From assembly GCA_963457665.1 (NCBI GenBank), contig OY735207.1:37038316-37102315 (forward strand): a stretch of 64,000 nucleotides of DNA, read 5' to 3'. Shown here in pieces: positions 26,701 to 36,072 of the stretch. The position numbers and the translations under genes were made by a program. The notes under the pieces are model-generated. The model saw only the letters and a list, made by a program, of their open reading frames with translations. It was not told the DNA's origin and made no database searches. This stretch comes from Thysanoteuthis rhombus (taxonomy: Eukaryota > Mollusca > Cephalopoda > Oegopsida > Thysanoteuthidae). The number at the start of each line of letters is the position of its first letter. Position 1 is the first letter of the stretch.

Positions 26701-28815
26701 ATTGACATGTGTTACAAGTCCTCGTGGTCAACAGTACTCTATTAGAAAATGTCAACACGAGTTTCTTCAGTTTTTGAGTTGGTGCGGCTTACTATCTATG
26801 TATCACCTGTACATTTGTTTTTAGTTGACAGTGATTACACATTTTTTATTTGACCATGATAATGCGTTGAATTGAAACACTTATTGATCACCAAAATCAA
26901 CTCATTATTTGGGGTATCTGAAGAAGTGGATCATTTGTATAATGTTATTTGAAGGAGAAGCTATCCTATAACCCAGATAATTTGATTTTATTGCTGTTCC
27001 TATTCAACAAATAAGACATAACTTTCTTTTGAAGTTGGGGACCTTAAAAGAAAAGTGAAATATGTGATATTTTTTTTTCTCTTTTTTTTTTTAGTTCTTT
27101 TTCTCAGTGTGATAGAAATAAACTTTTTTTTTTTAAGGTCTGAAGTATATTTACTAGTGATTGTGCATAATTAGTAATTGACTCCTTGGGTCGGAAATGG
27201 GGTAGGTTTAAGGGTTTAGATTTGATTCTACTGAACCATCGAGTTCTCTTAGCTTAGCAGCTGGTACACCTAACCTGGTTTGCCCATGACAAAAGGGATG
27301 TGAGTTCATCTTATCCTTTATTTTCGATTTGCTCTGTTTACTCTGTTGTAAATTGACGGCCTGAGTATAGTTGTGATAAAAAGCAACTACAAAAAAAAAA
27401 GAAAAGACTAGTCAAAAATTATTAATAATAATGGCTGATAATTCTTCATCTAATGAGAAGTAAAGATAAGATTTTTAACTCTTGAATTAATTTTGTCTTG
27501 ACATTTTACTTATCATACACCTAGTAAAAAACTTTCAAAGATAACTTTTTGATTATTTATTCATTGTAATTCATTCAATTGACGTTTGAAAACGATACAT
27601 AAACTGACTTTAGGAGATACAAAGTACTTGAACTTTTACTTTGGTACGAAGATTGACTAAATGTTTTGTATTCATAACTGCTGAAAAATACCAAAACTCT
27701 ATTTGGTGAACAATAACAGTCTTAGTAATGACTGACTGGTCAAATGAGTCATTGTGCTGCTGAGAGGAAGAAATATTTGAATGATACAGTCAAAATATGC
27801 ATGTCAATGAAATGACTATGCATTAAAATTCAACAGCTATATTGATCCTTACTTTTGATTGGCTGTTTCTAAAAACTCAAGGTTAAATCATCATCTCATT
27901 ACAGACAGCTAATACTTCCAATTTTCATTGTTTTCTAATGGCTGGATTTTACGCTTTCTACTTGGTTCAGCATTCTTGCTTACTTATATTAAACCTTGTA
28001 TTGCTATTTTTAGTAAAAGAAAAAAAAGTAGACCGAAATTGACATTTAATCTAAGGATATTCCACGTGATGATAAAAATTTTCAGAAGTAATACCTGTTA
28101 TTTCTCTTAAATTTTTCATAGCCATCCAATTGTCAAATTACCATCAAGTTGGATTATGTATGCAATTATCAAATCATAGTTTGATCACGTGGAAATGTGT
28201 GTAGTCTTCGAATGAGGCAAAAGTCTGATACAGTAAAACATTTGCAAAATGAAGTTTCAAAACAAATTATATTTGGAATAAGATGCTAATGGCCTAACAA
28301 TTAACGGTGCAGGGAATGGAAATCGTCGACCTGAGTTCACAACTTTGACAATATGTGCTCACTTTGCACTAATGACCTTGGGAAAGGCATGAATTTTTTT
28401 TACGTGCTCCCTTCCCCAGCTGTAGGGCAGACTAGACTCTCTAGCCATGGCTGACTACCAGTGTAGGAGATGAACAATTCTGATTCCAAACTAGAGATCT
28501 ATCCCCCTGGACCTTGTCTGGGCTGAATATACAAACAGGAGTAGATAAAAAAAAAAACAATGTCTATATTTTGGGGATAAAAAAATTCTAGAATTATTAT
28601 GTGATCAAAGATTTTAATTTGGGGACCATATGGCCTTCACAGCCATTCAGGTTATACAGTATCAGATAAATCTTTTTAGAATATACTCAATTATTTTGAG
28701 CCATTATTTGAGTCTCCTTTCCTTCCAGTTCTGAAAGGATTAAGGTCAGCAATGCATTGTTGTGTGAGAATAGTGACGTAGTCATCCATCAACTGTCTGT
28801 CTCCAATTGCTCTCA

Positions 28816-28850
<35 letters not shown>

Positions 28851-30055
28851 CTGGTTATTATTTGAGAAAAAGTTGGCAGATATGTTTGTATTTCTATGAG
28901 AATACTAATTAAGAAAATAGTCGCATATATTTACAAATACTTACAGCTGTGTTTATTTAATTACGACATTTTTGGTTGATGTAATAGCTATGGGTCTGTA
29001 GAGGAAAGAAAATAATGAAATTAAACAGAGATTTCTAATGACACTTTTCCCAGTATGGTATGGACAGAAAAATTCTATTTTTCAAGATTTTACAAATTAA
29101 CTAATTTACCTTGATAGAAAGAAATTTAAATTAAAGCAAGAAAATAAAAACCGGAAAATGCATTTAAAAAATTGCATGACACTTGTCAACATTGTCCAAA
29201 TTGTATTTCTTGATGATTTTAGTTGAATTTTTTTTTTTTTCCAAAAAGTATCTTTTTTTTTTTTTTATCAAAAAAAATTTTCTTCATATCTAATTTTAGA
29301 TGATTAGTCCTGGTACACATGTGGGCTATAGTTATTCATTTATGCAAGTTACAGATAGATTTTAAATTAAAATAAAAAGAAAAACAACTAATTCTTTAAT
29401 CTATAAAGATTTCGTGGAAAGTAATCAATAGCTACTTATCTATCTAAATACTTATGAAACTCAAAATCCGTCCATCTGTTCCGCTTTGTGGGTCGCAATT
29501 TTGCATGTAGACAGCAGAAATTTTGCACAGCCGTACATCTTTTCATGATTGAGGACAAAGGATGGATGATTTTTCAAAGTTTTGTAGTCGGGCTCAATTT
29601 ACAATGCAACTATAATGCTAAACTGGATCCTGACTTTCAGTTCGATGTAACCAGAAGTTAATTTTGCATCTAGGAAGCTGAAATTTGGCAAAGTACATCT
29701 TTTCACAGTGAAGAACATGGACTATATGAGGTTGACCAAAGTCATCAGAGGTCATTTCTTGCCTAATGAAGCAGTTGAAGACTTTGATTTGCCTTCAAGA
29801 TTATGATAATTTCTAGCCAATCAGAGCAATTATAAGGCACAACTTTGCATCTAGGAAAGTGATATTTGGCATATGGGCTCACCTTTTTACAGCAAAGGTA
29901 TGAGCTGCGTGACGTCAGGGGTCATTTTTAATTTTTGATAAGATGAATGTGAGGGAGATGCCTCATTTATCCAAATTTCTCAAAAAATCGGTAAAAATTG
30001 AGAAATCTTCAGATATTTGTCTTTTGAAAGACTTTCAACTGATAATGATATTGGG

Positions 30056-30100
<45 letters not shown>

Positions 30101-33100
30101 ATGATTTTAAACATTTTTACTTCATAATTTTTGTTTTGATATTTACTTTTTTACAATATCATTTTTATGATTTACCCATGTATTTTTTTTTTACAAATAT
30201 TTCAAGATATTTTTCACTTCATTATTCCTGACAATTTGGGCATTTTAGATGATATTTCAATACTTTTGTTATTTTTCCTCATATCTAACCTTAGGCAGGC
30301 CCATACACAGTCTTTGGCAGACCCATCTGCAAATATTTGTCTGATTCGAAAATTTGAAATGAAAAATTTTTGGAAGTAACTTTTTGTGCTTTCGATCCAT
30401 ATGACCTCAGTTTCCTTTGGTTATTTGTCACATGTGAGGACAATTGATTTTCAAGCTTTTCGGAGGGTGCTTCTGCATAACTAAGTAACAACAGTGCTAA
30501 ACTTGACATGGTAGTGTGCGTTAATAAGCATTTAAAATGAATGGACTTTATGAAGTATGATTTGTTTTCCTGTGTAAATTTAACACAGGAAAACAAAATC
30601 CCTGCTAATAGATTACAAAAGCTCATTTACTGATAAATTTTCATAGAAGTTATTTCACACTTTTTTTCAGATTGTTTCCATGTTATCTATCTATAAAAAA
30701 ACAAAACTTGAAGTGATTCATTTTTCTTTTTTAGCTACTGTAAGAAATTCAAGTCTTTTGACTCTACTCCAAGGCCGGCTGACCCATACAGACCACGCCA
30801 GACATCTGCAGTTACCCCATACCATACAACGGTAGTTCAGCCCCTCATGTCAACCAATGTGAATGGAGTATCCGAAACAGACAAGTAAACCTAATTTTTT
30901 TTTTTTTTTTTTTCTTCAGGAAGAAAAAACTCTTGACCAGAACAAATCATTTGCACAATTTTTTTTCTATATTCCATTTCTGTTTATTTTACCAGTTTGG
31001 TTTAAAAAGATGAGGACTTTGGTTTGTATTTATCTTACACGAGTCTTCGATTAGATCTTTTCAAACAGATAGATGTTAACTTGCACTTATATAAACATCT
31101 CCGGAACTTCTGACTGTGTAAGTGCTTATATGCTCACATGTGTACGTGTGTGCGAACATTTGTAAGTATATGCATCTATATTCATGCATGTGTGTAAAGT
31201 GAATGCATAGTTCTATATAGGTTTATCATATGTGTGCATATATAATGTAAGAAAGATATAGATATTTGTGTATAGTTATGTGCATATATATATATGTATA
31301 CAGACACATGCATATTTATGTACCTATATTAGTATGTGTAGTACTTTTAAATGTGCATATTTATTTCTAGGTATACATGTCTGTACACGTAAGCACTTTT
31401 GTTTATTTCTGTTGTGGTTTTAATTCTGGCATTTCTGTTTACATACATTTGTGTTTATTCATATATATATATATGTTTGCATTGTGGATGTGAATGATCT
31501 GACAAAATGTTGATGAAAAAGACAATTTGAAGATGAAGAGAAAAACTCAAGAGATAGTTGTTGAATCTCAAAATTTATATATATATATAAAGAGAGAGAA
31601 TGAACTTTTTATATTATTATTAAAAATTTTGTGTAAATATAAACAAAATAAGAATTTTAGTTCAGACTTAATCTGAGTTTATCTGTAACACACATGAAAT
31701 TAATACGTGTAAAATAATTTTATTTTTACCTAAATCCAGACTAACAGAATAATAACCAAAGGTTTTTTCATTTCAAAATAAATTAGAATTATGGAGTAGT
31801 TATATTAATGGAGATATTGATGAATATGTCAGGGAGTGTTATAGCAAGAAACCTGATTATTTTTTTATACTCCTGAAACAGCTCTATGAGAAAACAGCTA
31901 ATGAACTCCTTAACAGAAATACAGATAAATTACATGCAACAAGATCCTCAAATTGCACAATGAACAGTTATAAGACTAAATGTTGAAATAAGACATATCA
32001 GATTAAAAATGGCTTGTGTGACACATGGTCATGGATACTTTGGGACTATACATGAAAAATAGACTAAAGACTGACTGATTCAGCATTACAATATGAGAAG
32101 TTTACATGACTATATATATATATATAATGTGTACTTTAGAGAGTGAGACAGACTCGGGAGTGAAGTTTTTGGTGGTAAGGTTTATTAATCCTTATATGTC
32201 AATAGTCCATACATGTTTCGGGATTTCTTCCATCATCAGTGGTGTGCGTTGTGTGAGTGTGAATTAAAATGTACCATGTGGAACCAGAGTCCACTGCCAG
32301 GGGCTATGCATTGTGGGTAAGTTTTGTTGTCAGGGCTACTAGAGGCCTTCTGCTGAATGTAAGAATGACCAGCAGGTATTGGGATTTTGGTAAAGCAGCA
32401 GCAGTTGGTCTTGGGGAGGGCAGAGTGTGTCAAGGTAGGGGGTAGTGTTGTGGAGGTGGATTTTTTGGTATGTTTGATATATATATATGAGATATATATA
32501 TATATGTATATTGTGTCATCCAGACAGCTGTTTCGATGTATTACATTTCTTCAATGTGGCTATAGACTTTCTATTAACCCATCCAGCGAGGCAGGATTGA
32601 AACCTTCGCTTCCGATCCGGAAACCGATATCCTGCTTCAGAACTGGACAGTCAGTAAGGCTGAATTTAGGCGATATATTCATTTACACATAAATCCACCA
32701 TCAACCAGAGTGCTCTATCCCTATAGAAGAGCATTGCATAAGCTTACAATGTATGGATTACCTCAACCCTGAATATATATTACAGGGTGACTAAGAAAAA
32801 TTGAGCTCTTTTAAATATTACTCAGTCCAAAAGTGTTGTATGAACAGGAAGTATATACCGCACTATTGAGAGAATTTTTGAAATATTTTTGCATACTCTT
32901 ACAAATGCTCTATATGTAACCCGTGTGTCACACAGCCCATGTAAATCCTATAATGTAACCAGACTTTTTGTATTGCCTTTGGTAGCAAACATGATTACAA
33001 AGAATTCCTTTATTTCTCTGTGGTTGTATGGATCACTTGGTAGTTATCCCTACAAGAAAAAAGTTTACGTTTTTTAGTGACCACTCTTCCAGAGACGGAT

Positions 33101-34618
33101 CGGTATCTTGAACGGAATGCCCAATTTAGTCCTATGATCAACACTAGTGGCCTCTGATGGTAGAAATGCGTACTACAATCTGAAAGCCAAAATTCAAATG
33201 TTGCTCTATAAATTATGCTTCATTGTATATTCGTATGGTACTTGGGTTCTGAGTAACAAATATTTGAATGTGTTTTTTTTTTTTTTCCCCCTCCTCTATG
33301 AATATTTGTATGCATGTATGTATATATACACACATGAGGGTAAGTCAAAAAATGTTGCCGCCAGTATTCCAATTTATACACAAACAACAAAATTGGTTTA
33401 AACATGTTTCATGGATCCTTGGATGGAAGTCAAGATAAAGTCAAGATCTTTCATTTAAACACTTGTCTTTGACTCAATGGGGTGTGTTCATGAAGAGGAT
33501 ATTTTTCGTGCCATGGATAAAATAATTTTGAGGTCAGGGCTAACATCCAATTCTTGAAAACTTCAGTGGAAATCTTCCCAAATTATTAAGGGTAGATAAA
33601 TATACAGACACGTGTGCATATGTTTGCACATATTTATTAATATTTATTAATATTTATACCCGCATGACTGTGTAAATTTATATCCTACCTTCATATGATT
33701 GGTAGAAGGAAGTGGGTATCCTCTGTCTGTCTTGCATACCATGAATTTTATTCATGAAACAAGTTATAAGGTTTGCTTTATCTCTAACAATAGGCTAATG
33801 ACACAGACATGCTCTTTAGTATTTATTTTTCATGACGTAAAAAAAACAAAAAATGCAGTGTATTTATATTTCAAAACACAGTCATCTCTTCCCTCCAGTA
33901 TTTTCTTTCATTCTGTTTGACTATTCTTTAACAGAGAAAGATTTTGAATTCAGAACCCATGAGTGATCAACATTCTTATATATTTGACGTGTATGTGTGA
34001 GAGAGAGCCTCTTGGCTATATGTATTGTCTAAAAGCTTCTTTTGTCCTATCTGCCCGGAGATAAAGTTACTTGAAGCTGAAAAATAATATTCTCTTCTCC
34101 TCACTAATATTGCATAAGGCCAATTCTTTTTTTAAACATTCTTTCTTTGTGAGTCTGATAAAATGTATACTTGTTTATGTGCTGTGTAGGTGGATGAATA
34201 AACAGTGGGCAATACTGGAGAGGCTGATGTAAACCGCTTCTATCTTGTCTGCAGATTCATAAAAAGTGTCACATTGATAAGTCTTTTGAAAATGTTTTAT
34301 TTTACTCAATGCTAGGATATCTCAACAAAAGTGAAGTACTCAACCATGTTTGCTGGCGTGTATTACCAGACGTTTGAAAACGTTTAAACTTCTTCACATA
34401 AGTAAGCTCTGTTTACTTTTTTTATACTTTTCAGGTTCAAGAAACCATTCAAAGAGCACACCTATGATCATTTGAACAATTTCCACACTGTGAATTACAA
34501 CCTTAATAGTCCTCAGAGTGTCAAGATTGACCCACACAAGCAGAAACCGTTCCGCAAACGCTCCCTTGAGGATGACGACTCTGATTCTACATATGCCACT
34601 GTTGGAGAGAATGCCTAG
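15163..34618 (+). CDS. Single-pass membrane receptor-like protein, SUEL-lectin-like + CUB-like ectodomain, ITIM-like tail (5' incomplete)
   Basis: Six exons join without a frame break: 15,163-15,384, 17,325-17,654, 18,659-18,775, 20,783-20,858, 30,735-30,884 and 34,435-34,618 (TAG). Junction phases are 1,1,1,2,2 and every intron is GT-AG. They give 359 residues of an incomplete protein. Residues 1-75 carry seven cysteines (5,16,39,47,53,59,72) in a SUEL/galactose-lectin-like spacing ending YIAYGC. Residues about 82-185 resemble a CUB domain (LYPR..., QCLWRIKA, then a hydrophobic strand and D131). Sequons lie at N18, N122, N162, N192 and N217, all extracellular. Residues 228-247 form one transmembrane helix. 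The tail (248-359) is basic and proline-rich at first, then acidic, and ends with Y352 in SxYxxV; Y309 sits in YDHL, a possible endocytic motif. The first exon begins inside a split codon, so a signal-peptide exon must lie upstream; I could not find it. Domain names are by eye; no known orthologue is recognised. Confidence 0.85.
15640..15780 (-). repeat. Family D tRNA-like unit in receptor intron 1
   Basis: AGAGAGGATTGAACTTGC and CTAACCTGCTAACCATTGG are an inverted B box and A box as in the 46.6 kb array, next to AGCTAAGATTGGCTTAG. Confidence 0.5.
15870..16293. mobile_element. Diverged copy of the 34.9 kb MITE
   Basis: Contains TTGTAACTCCTGGGCC and GAAAATAGAAAGTCTTCATT, then ends GGCAGCAAATAGATTAA at 16,277-16,293, matching the right terminus of the 34.9 kb copy. 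The left terminus is eroded. A poly-T run interrupts it near 15,990. It lies in receptor intron 1. Confidence 0.5.
17325..17654 (+). CDS. Receptor exon B: CUB-like domain
   Basis: The acceptor is CTTTCCGCAG and the donor is GAAT|gtaagt. The split codon from exon A (G+AG) gives Glu. The exon encodes 109 full codons with C82, C113, a YPR motif, the tryptophan-containing QCLWRIKA strand, two sequons (N122, N162) and alternating hydrophobic strands expected of a CUB-type beta sandwich. It is also a phase 1-1 symmetric exon. Confidence 0.8.
18659..18775 (+). CDS. Receptor exon C: juxtamembrane cysteine-containing stalk
   Basis: The acceptor is CTCTTTTCAG and the donor is GCAG|gtaaga. It encodes residues 185-224 with three cysteines (C201, C215, C218) and sequons N192 and N217. 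It links the CUB-like domain to the membrane helix. Phase 1-1 again. Confidence 0.8.
19062..19352 (+). mobile_element. Repeat family C (SINE-like), between two (TA)n tracts
   Basis: About 290 bp from ATTGATGCTCCCCTATTCAG to GATGACACTATA. It contains GGTTTCAATCC, resembling a B box, and is nearly the reverse complement of 32,510-32,785. Both ends abut (TA)n microsatellites. It lies in receptor intron 3. Confidence 0.7.
19600..19740. repeat. Repeat G copy
   Basis: CCCAAATCTTAATCAATTCT, TCCTTAGCCCATAACC, AATGTCATTGAAATTCATTG, AAAACTTCTAGAGA follows the same consensus. Confidence 0.6.
20050..20230 (+). repeat. Dispersed repeat H (GATCACCCCTTTTTTCC)
   Basis: ACACTGATCACCCCTTTTTT, CCAATT..., TTGATCAGTCCCAACATGAC, ATGCT is shared with 54,120-54,325 and, inverted, with 44,120-44,370. 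It lies in receptor intron 3. Confidence 0.5.
20783..20858 (+). CDS. Receptor exon D: transmembrane helix
   Basis: The acceptor is TATTTTCCAG and the donor is CACTG|gtaagt. Only 76 bp long, it encodes GMR followed by about 20 hydrophobic residues (ALIVMSCIILILIGCLCIIV). The exon ends in phase 2, so reading into the intron gives TGG TAA, an immediate stop after the helix. Confidence 0.8.
21125..21412. repeat. AAT/GAT/TTACAA triplet array
   Basis: AATAATGATAATGATAA-type triplets with interspersed AATTACAA blocks over 285 bp. The overlapping poly-Asn/Asp and poly-Ile frames are composition artefacts. It lies in receptor intron 4. Confidence 0.85.
22155..22430 (+). mobile_element. tRNA-derived SINE, family A
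   Basis: A box-like TAGCGTAGTGGTTA and B box GGTTCTAGGTTCAATCCC open the element. The body TTAAATAAAGGTTTCGGTTT and tail CCTGATGGAGGCC...GGCCGAAACGTTG, AACCAAGATGAGGAT follow, ending in an AAT-rich tail. It is the most complete of the three copies. Confidence 0.7.
22495..22650. repeat. Dispersed repeat J, second copy
   Basis: TTATAGAGGAGCACACATCC...TTCAGTCTATTAC...TTTCCCTGTATGAATTAATG matches 3.8 kb. Confidence 0.4.
22655..24480. other. Intron 4 sequence without recognised elements apart from (CA)n
   Basis: Short frames at 23,459-23,716 and 23,906-24,151 show no domain or splice support. Confidence 0.4.
23746..23797. repeat. (CA)n microsatellite
   Basis: About 26 CA repeats, in receptor intron 4. 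Confidence 0.9.
24482..25490. repeat. AAAT-type array with 28/32-bp higher-order units
   Basis: About 1 kb of A, T and sparse G. From about 24,860 to 25,440 it is ordered into units GAAATAAATAAATAATAAAA plus TAAATAAATAAA (32 bp), with 28-bp variants lacking one TAAA. The open - strand frame of 258 codons is a by-product of base composition, not a gene. It lies in receptor intron 4. Confidence 0.9.
25493..26380. repeat. Four head-to-tail copies of repeat G
   Basis: Units start near 25,495, 25,740, 25,860 and 26,020-26,210. They share (A)TGGATCCACCC, AATCAGTTCTTCCTTAGCC and TTCATTGAGAACTT. Two contain poly-A runs. The last ends in GACTGACGAACAAATATACA, ACGGACAGATAAATAGCC. The cluster begins directly after the AAATAAAT array. 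Confidence 0.6.
27230..27395 (+). mobile_element. tRNA-derived SINE, family B
   Basis: A tRNA-like head (CTTAGCTTAGCAGCTGG, then GGGATGTGAGTTCATCTTATC) is followed by CTTTATTTTCGATTTGCTCT, GTTTACTC, CTGAGTATAGTTGTGAT and an A-rich tail. The 38.1 kb copy has the same order. Confidence 0.6.
28285..28545 (+). mobile_element. tRNA-derived SINE, family E
   Basis: TGGCCTAACAATTAACGGTG and CGACCTGAGTTCACAAC form A- and B-box-like segments. The body (ACCTTGGGAAAGGCA, CCTTCCCCAGCTGTAGGG) and an A-rich tail follow. Only one copy is in the window. Confidence 0.5.
29490..29900. repeat. Three diverged direct repeats, spacing about 165-180 bp
   Basis: AATTTTGCATGTAGACAGCA at about 29,498, AATTTTGCATCTAGGAAGCT at about 29,660 and AACTTTGCATCTAGGAAAGT at about 29,840 are each followed by a GAAATTT(G)GCA-type block and CATCTTTTCAC-like sequence. 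Receptor intron 4. Confidence 0.6.
30559..30600. repeat. Near-perfect palindrome (hairpin)
   Basis: GATTTGTTTTCCTGTGT and ACACAGGAAAACAAAATC form arms of about 18-21 bp around AAATTTA. It sits 130 bp upstream of receptor exon E. It could form an RNA hairpin in the pre-mRNA. Confidence 0.8.
30735..30884 (+). CDS. Receptor exon E: proximal cytoplasmic tail
   Basis: The acceptor is TTCTTTTTTAG and the donor is GACAA|gtaaac. The phase 2 junction with exon D gives Cys and the sequence continues YCKKFKSF. It is rich in Pro, Arg, Ser and Thr, with tyrosines in PYRP and PYHT contexts. Reading into the intron gives AAG TAA, a stop directly after SETDK. Confidence 0.8.
31055..32120. other. Intron 5 sequence, TATG/TGCATA-rich
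   Basis: 31,090-31,480 is a loose TGTATATGCATA-type low-complexity stretch. 31,790-31,985 is open on + without ATG (WSSYINGDIDEYVRECYS...), unrecognised. Confidence 0.4.
32125..32470 (-). mobile_element. Penelope-like or SINE 3' region, tentative
   Basis: On the - strand CACTGATGATGGAAGAAATC, CCGAAACATGTATGGAC, then ATTAATAAACCTTACC resembles the 3' regions of Penelope-like and related retroelements. No RT was found. Confidence 0.35.
32510..32785 (-). mobile_element. Repeat family C, inverted copy
   Basis: Reads GTGTCATCCAGACAGCTGTT... to CCTCAACCCTGAATATA, the reverse complement of the 19.1 kb copy, with shared landmarks GGATTGAAACC, AGAGTGCTCTAT and GCATTGCATAAGCTTACA. It is again flanked by TA-rich tracts. 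It lies in receptor intron 5. Confidence 0.7.
33336..33560. mobile_element. Possible mariner-like end
   Basis: GAGGGTAAGTCAAAAAATG after a TATATA tract has the look of a mariner-type terminal repeat. No catalytic motif was read, so this rests on the terminus alone. Confidence 0.25.
34435..34618 (+). CDS. Receptor terminal exon F: distal tail with ITIM-like motif and stop
   Basis: The acceptor is TATACTTTTCAG. The first base completes AAG (Lys) from exon E. Sixty further codons run to TAG. The segment holds KKPFK and FRKR basic clusters, a YDHL motif and an acidic DDDSD run directly before the terminal STYATVGENA. The 3' UTR runs into CT, TA and GA microsatellites; no clear AATAAA was seen close by. 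Confidence 0.85.
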
Positions 34619-34747
34619 AATTTGAATTGGCGTTTTCCTTTTTAAAATCCTTGGAAATGTCAGTCATAGCATACCAAAGCTGACTTAAAAATTCTGTCTA
34701 TCTGTCCCCTGTGTGTGTGTCTCTCTCTATATATATGTGAGTATGTG

Positions 34748-34789
<42 letters not shown>

Positions 34790-34911
34790 TTTGTGTTTAA
34801 AAGAGAGATGTCTGAGAGAGAGACGTTTGTGTGTCTATGGATGAAAAACAGTTTTTAATCAAGAGGCTCGTTCTCTTTAATTTCCTTGTATATTTAAAAA
34901 AAAAAAAATTA

Positions 34912-35229
34912 GTTCAACCTGTTTGCTGCAAAATATATTTTTTAATGTAACTCCTGTGCCGGAATTTTCTCATAAAAAAATTGAAGAAAATAGAAAATCT
35001 TCATTCACTAGTTGCCATATCACCAAAGTAAATATGTAAATTTCTTTGTTTGCACAAAAAGATGCTGCCATCTTGTAAAAAGAATAACTCACTATTATGA
35101 GATGAATTATCTCATCCATGTCACTGGGCTGGATAATGCACTATCATTAAACTAGTTATCTTGTCCATGACACTTGACTGACAACTTGATCAGATGAGTT
35201 ATTTTGTCCTGGCAGCAAACAGGTTAAAC
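34912..35229. mobile_element. MITE with 17-18 bp terminal inverted repeats
   Basis: GTTCAACCTGTTTGCTGC at the left and GGCAGCAAACAGGTTAAAC at the right bound 318 bp without an ORF. It sits between the receptor stop and the 35.3 kb ORF. It shares an internal block (ATGTAACTCCTG..., GAAAATAGAAAATCTTCATT) with 15.9 kb. Confidence 0.7.
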
Positions 35230-35339
35230 GAATGATTAAAATTTGAATCAATGGTGCTTGTATTTGCATTAAAATTTGGGTTAGGATAAGGTGATCAAAA
35301 CAAAAGCTTAACTACCTGCCTCTTTTTTTTCCTTAACAG

Positions 35340-35864
35340 AATTTCACAACAGCAAACTGCTCTCAAATGTCCCTGGGTTCACTGAATCGGACAAGACTGA
35401 CAACTTCTAGTATCCAAACAAACTTCAATGCAATGGTTCATTATAACTTGTGTTTTATACAAGTTCTGTTTCTTGTTCATATTCATCTTTACCTTTTCAA
35501 GACTGACCTATTAAGATTCTTAATAGTTGAATTAAAACATCCTAGTAGACTAAAGAGAATATGTATCCCAACAGTTATAAAAACATCAGGATATACAAGT
35601 CCCAGGATTCTCAGAAGGTTCAAGTGGCCACTTGTTTTTTGGGGTTTCTTTCCTTTTTCAATGATTGGTGAATGTTTGAACATCACAATATTGAAAAAAG
35701 GAGTTCTGTATCTCTATAAATTGAAGCATCACCTGAATCTGGAGATTGCAAGTTTGAATCTTGTAAAAGGTGTAAAGATTTACCCTAAGCCAAAAAATAT
35801 GGATAAGTTAGAAAATTCTGAAATTGATGATGAATATGTTAGCTTTACAAAACTTTTAGAATAA
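35340..35864 (+). CDS. Unrecognised ORF, possibly a terminal exon (about 165-175 codons)
   Basis: A good acceptor (T-rich tract, CCTTAACAG) at 35,339 opens into a frame that stays open to TAA at 35,864; the first internal Met is at 35,367. The product has hydrophobic N-terminal stretches, an arginine/lysine-rich middle, WPLVFWGFFPF, and a hydrophilic end DDEYVSFTKLLE. I do not recognise it. It lies 0.7 kb past the receptor stop. If spliced from receptor exon E in phase 2 the frame would be different and end quickly, so it is not an obvious alternative receptor tail. It could be chance in AT-rich DNA, a retropseudogene or a real lineage-specific gene. Confidence 0.25.
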   Translation, partial: NFTTANCSQMSLGSLNRTRLTTSSIQTNFNAMVHYNLCFIQVLFLVHIHLYLFKTDLLRFLIVELKHPSRLKRICIPTVIKTSGYTSPRILRRFKWPLVFWGFFPFSMIGECLNITILKKGVLYLYKLKHHLNLEIASLNLVKGVKIYPKPKNMDKLENSEIDDEYVSFTKLLE

Positions 35865-36072
35865 TTACCTTTTCAGTTATTAAAAATCAAGGTAATCGTA
35901 CGTTTTTGCTTTCATTCGGACATTAACCTGATTTTAAATAAGATAGAAATAGAATGAGCTCAGGTTCAATGTTGCTGAATTCTTTGTCTAGCTTTTTATA
36001 CAGAATTTTTCTTTTTACTTTGTTTTATATTATGAATGCACATTATTTTAGTTTGAGTGCATAAATTATTAC

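Noticed and set aside
30735-30890. Exon E as the terminal coding exon ending AAG TAA
   Set aside because: The stop is formed by the GTAA of the donor; exon F at 34,435 continues the frame in the right phase with a good acceptor. Kept only as a possible isoform.
31790-31985. Open + strand stretch without ATG (SSYINGDIDEYVRECYS)
   Set aside because: No acceptor or donor of quality and no recognised similarity.
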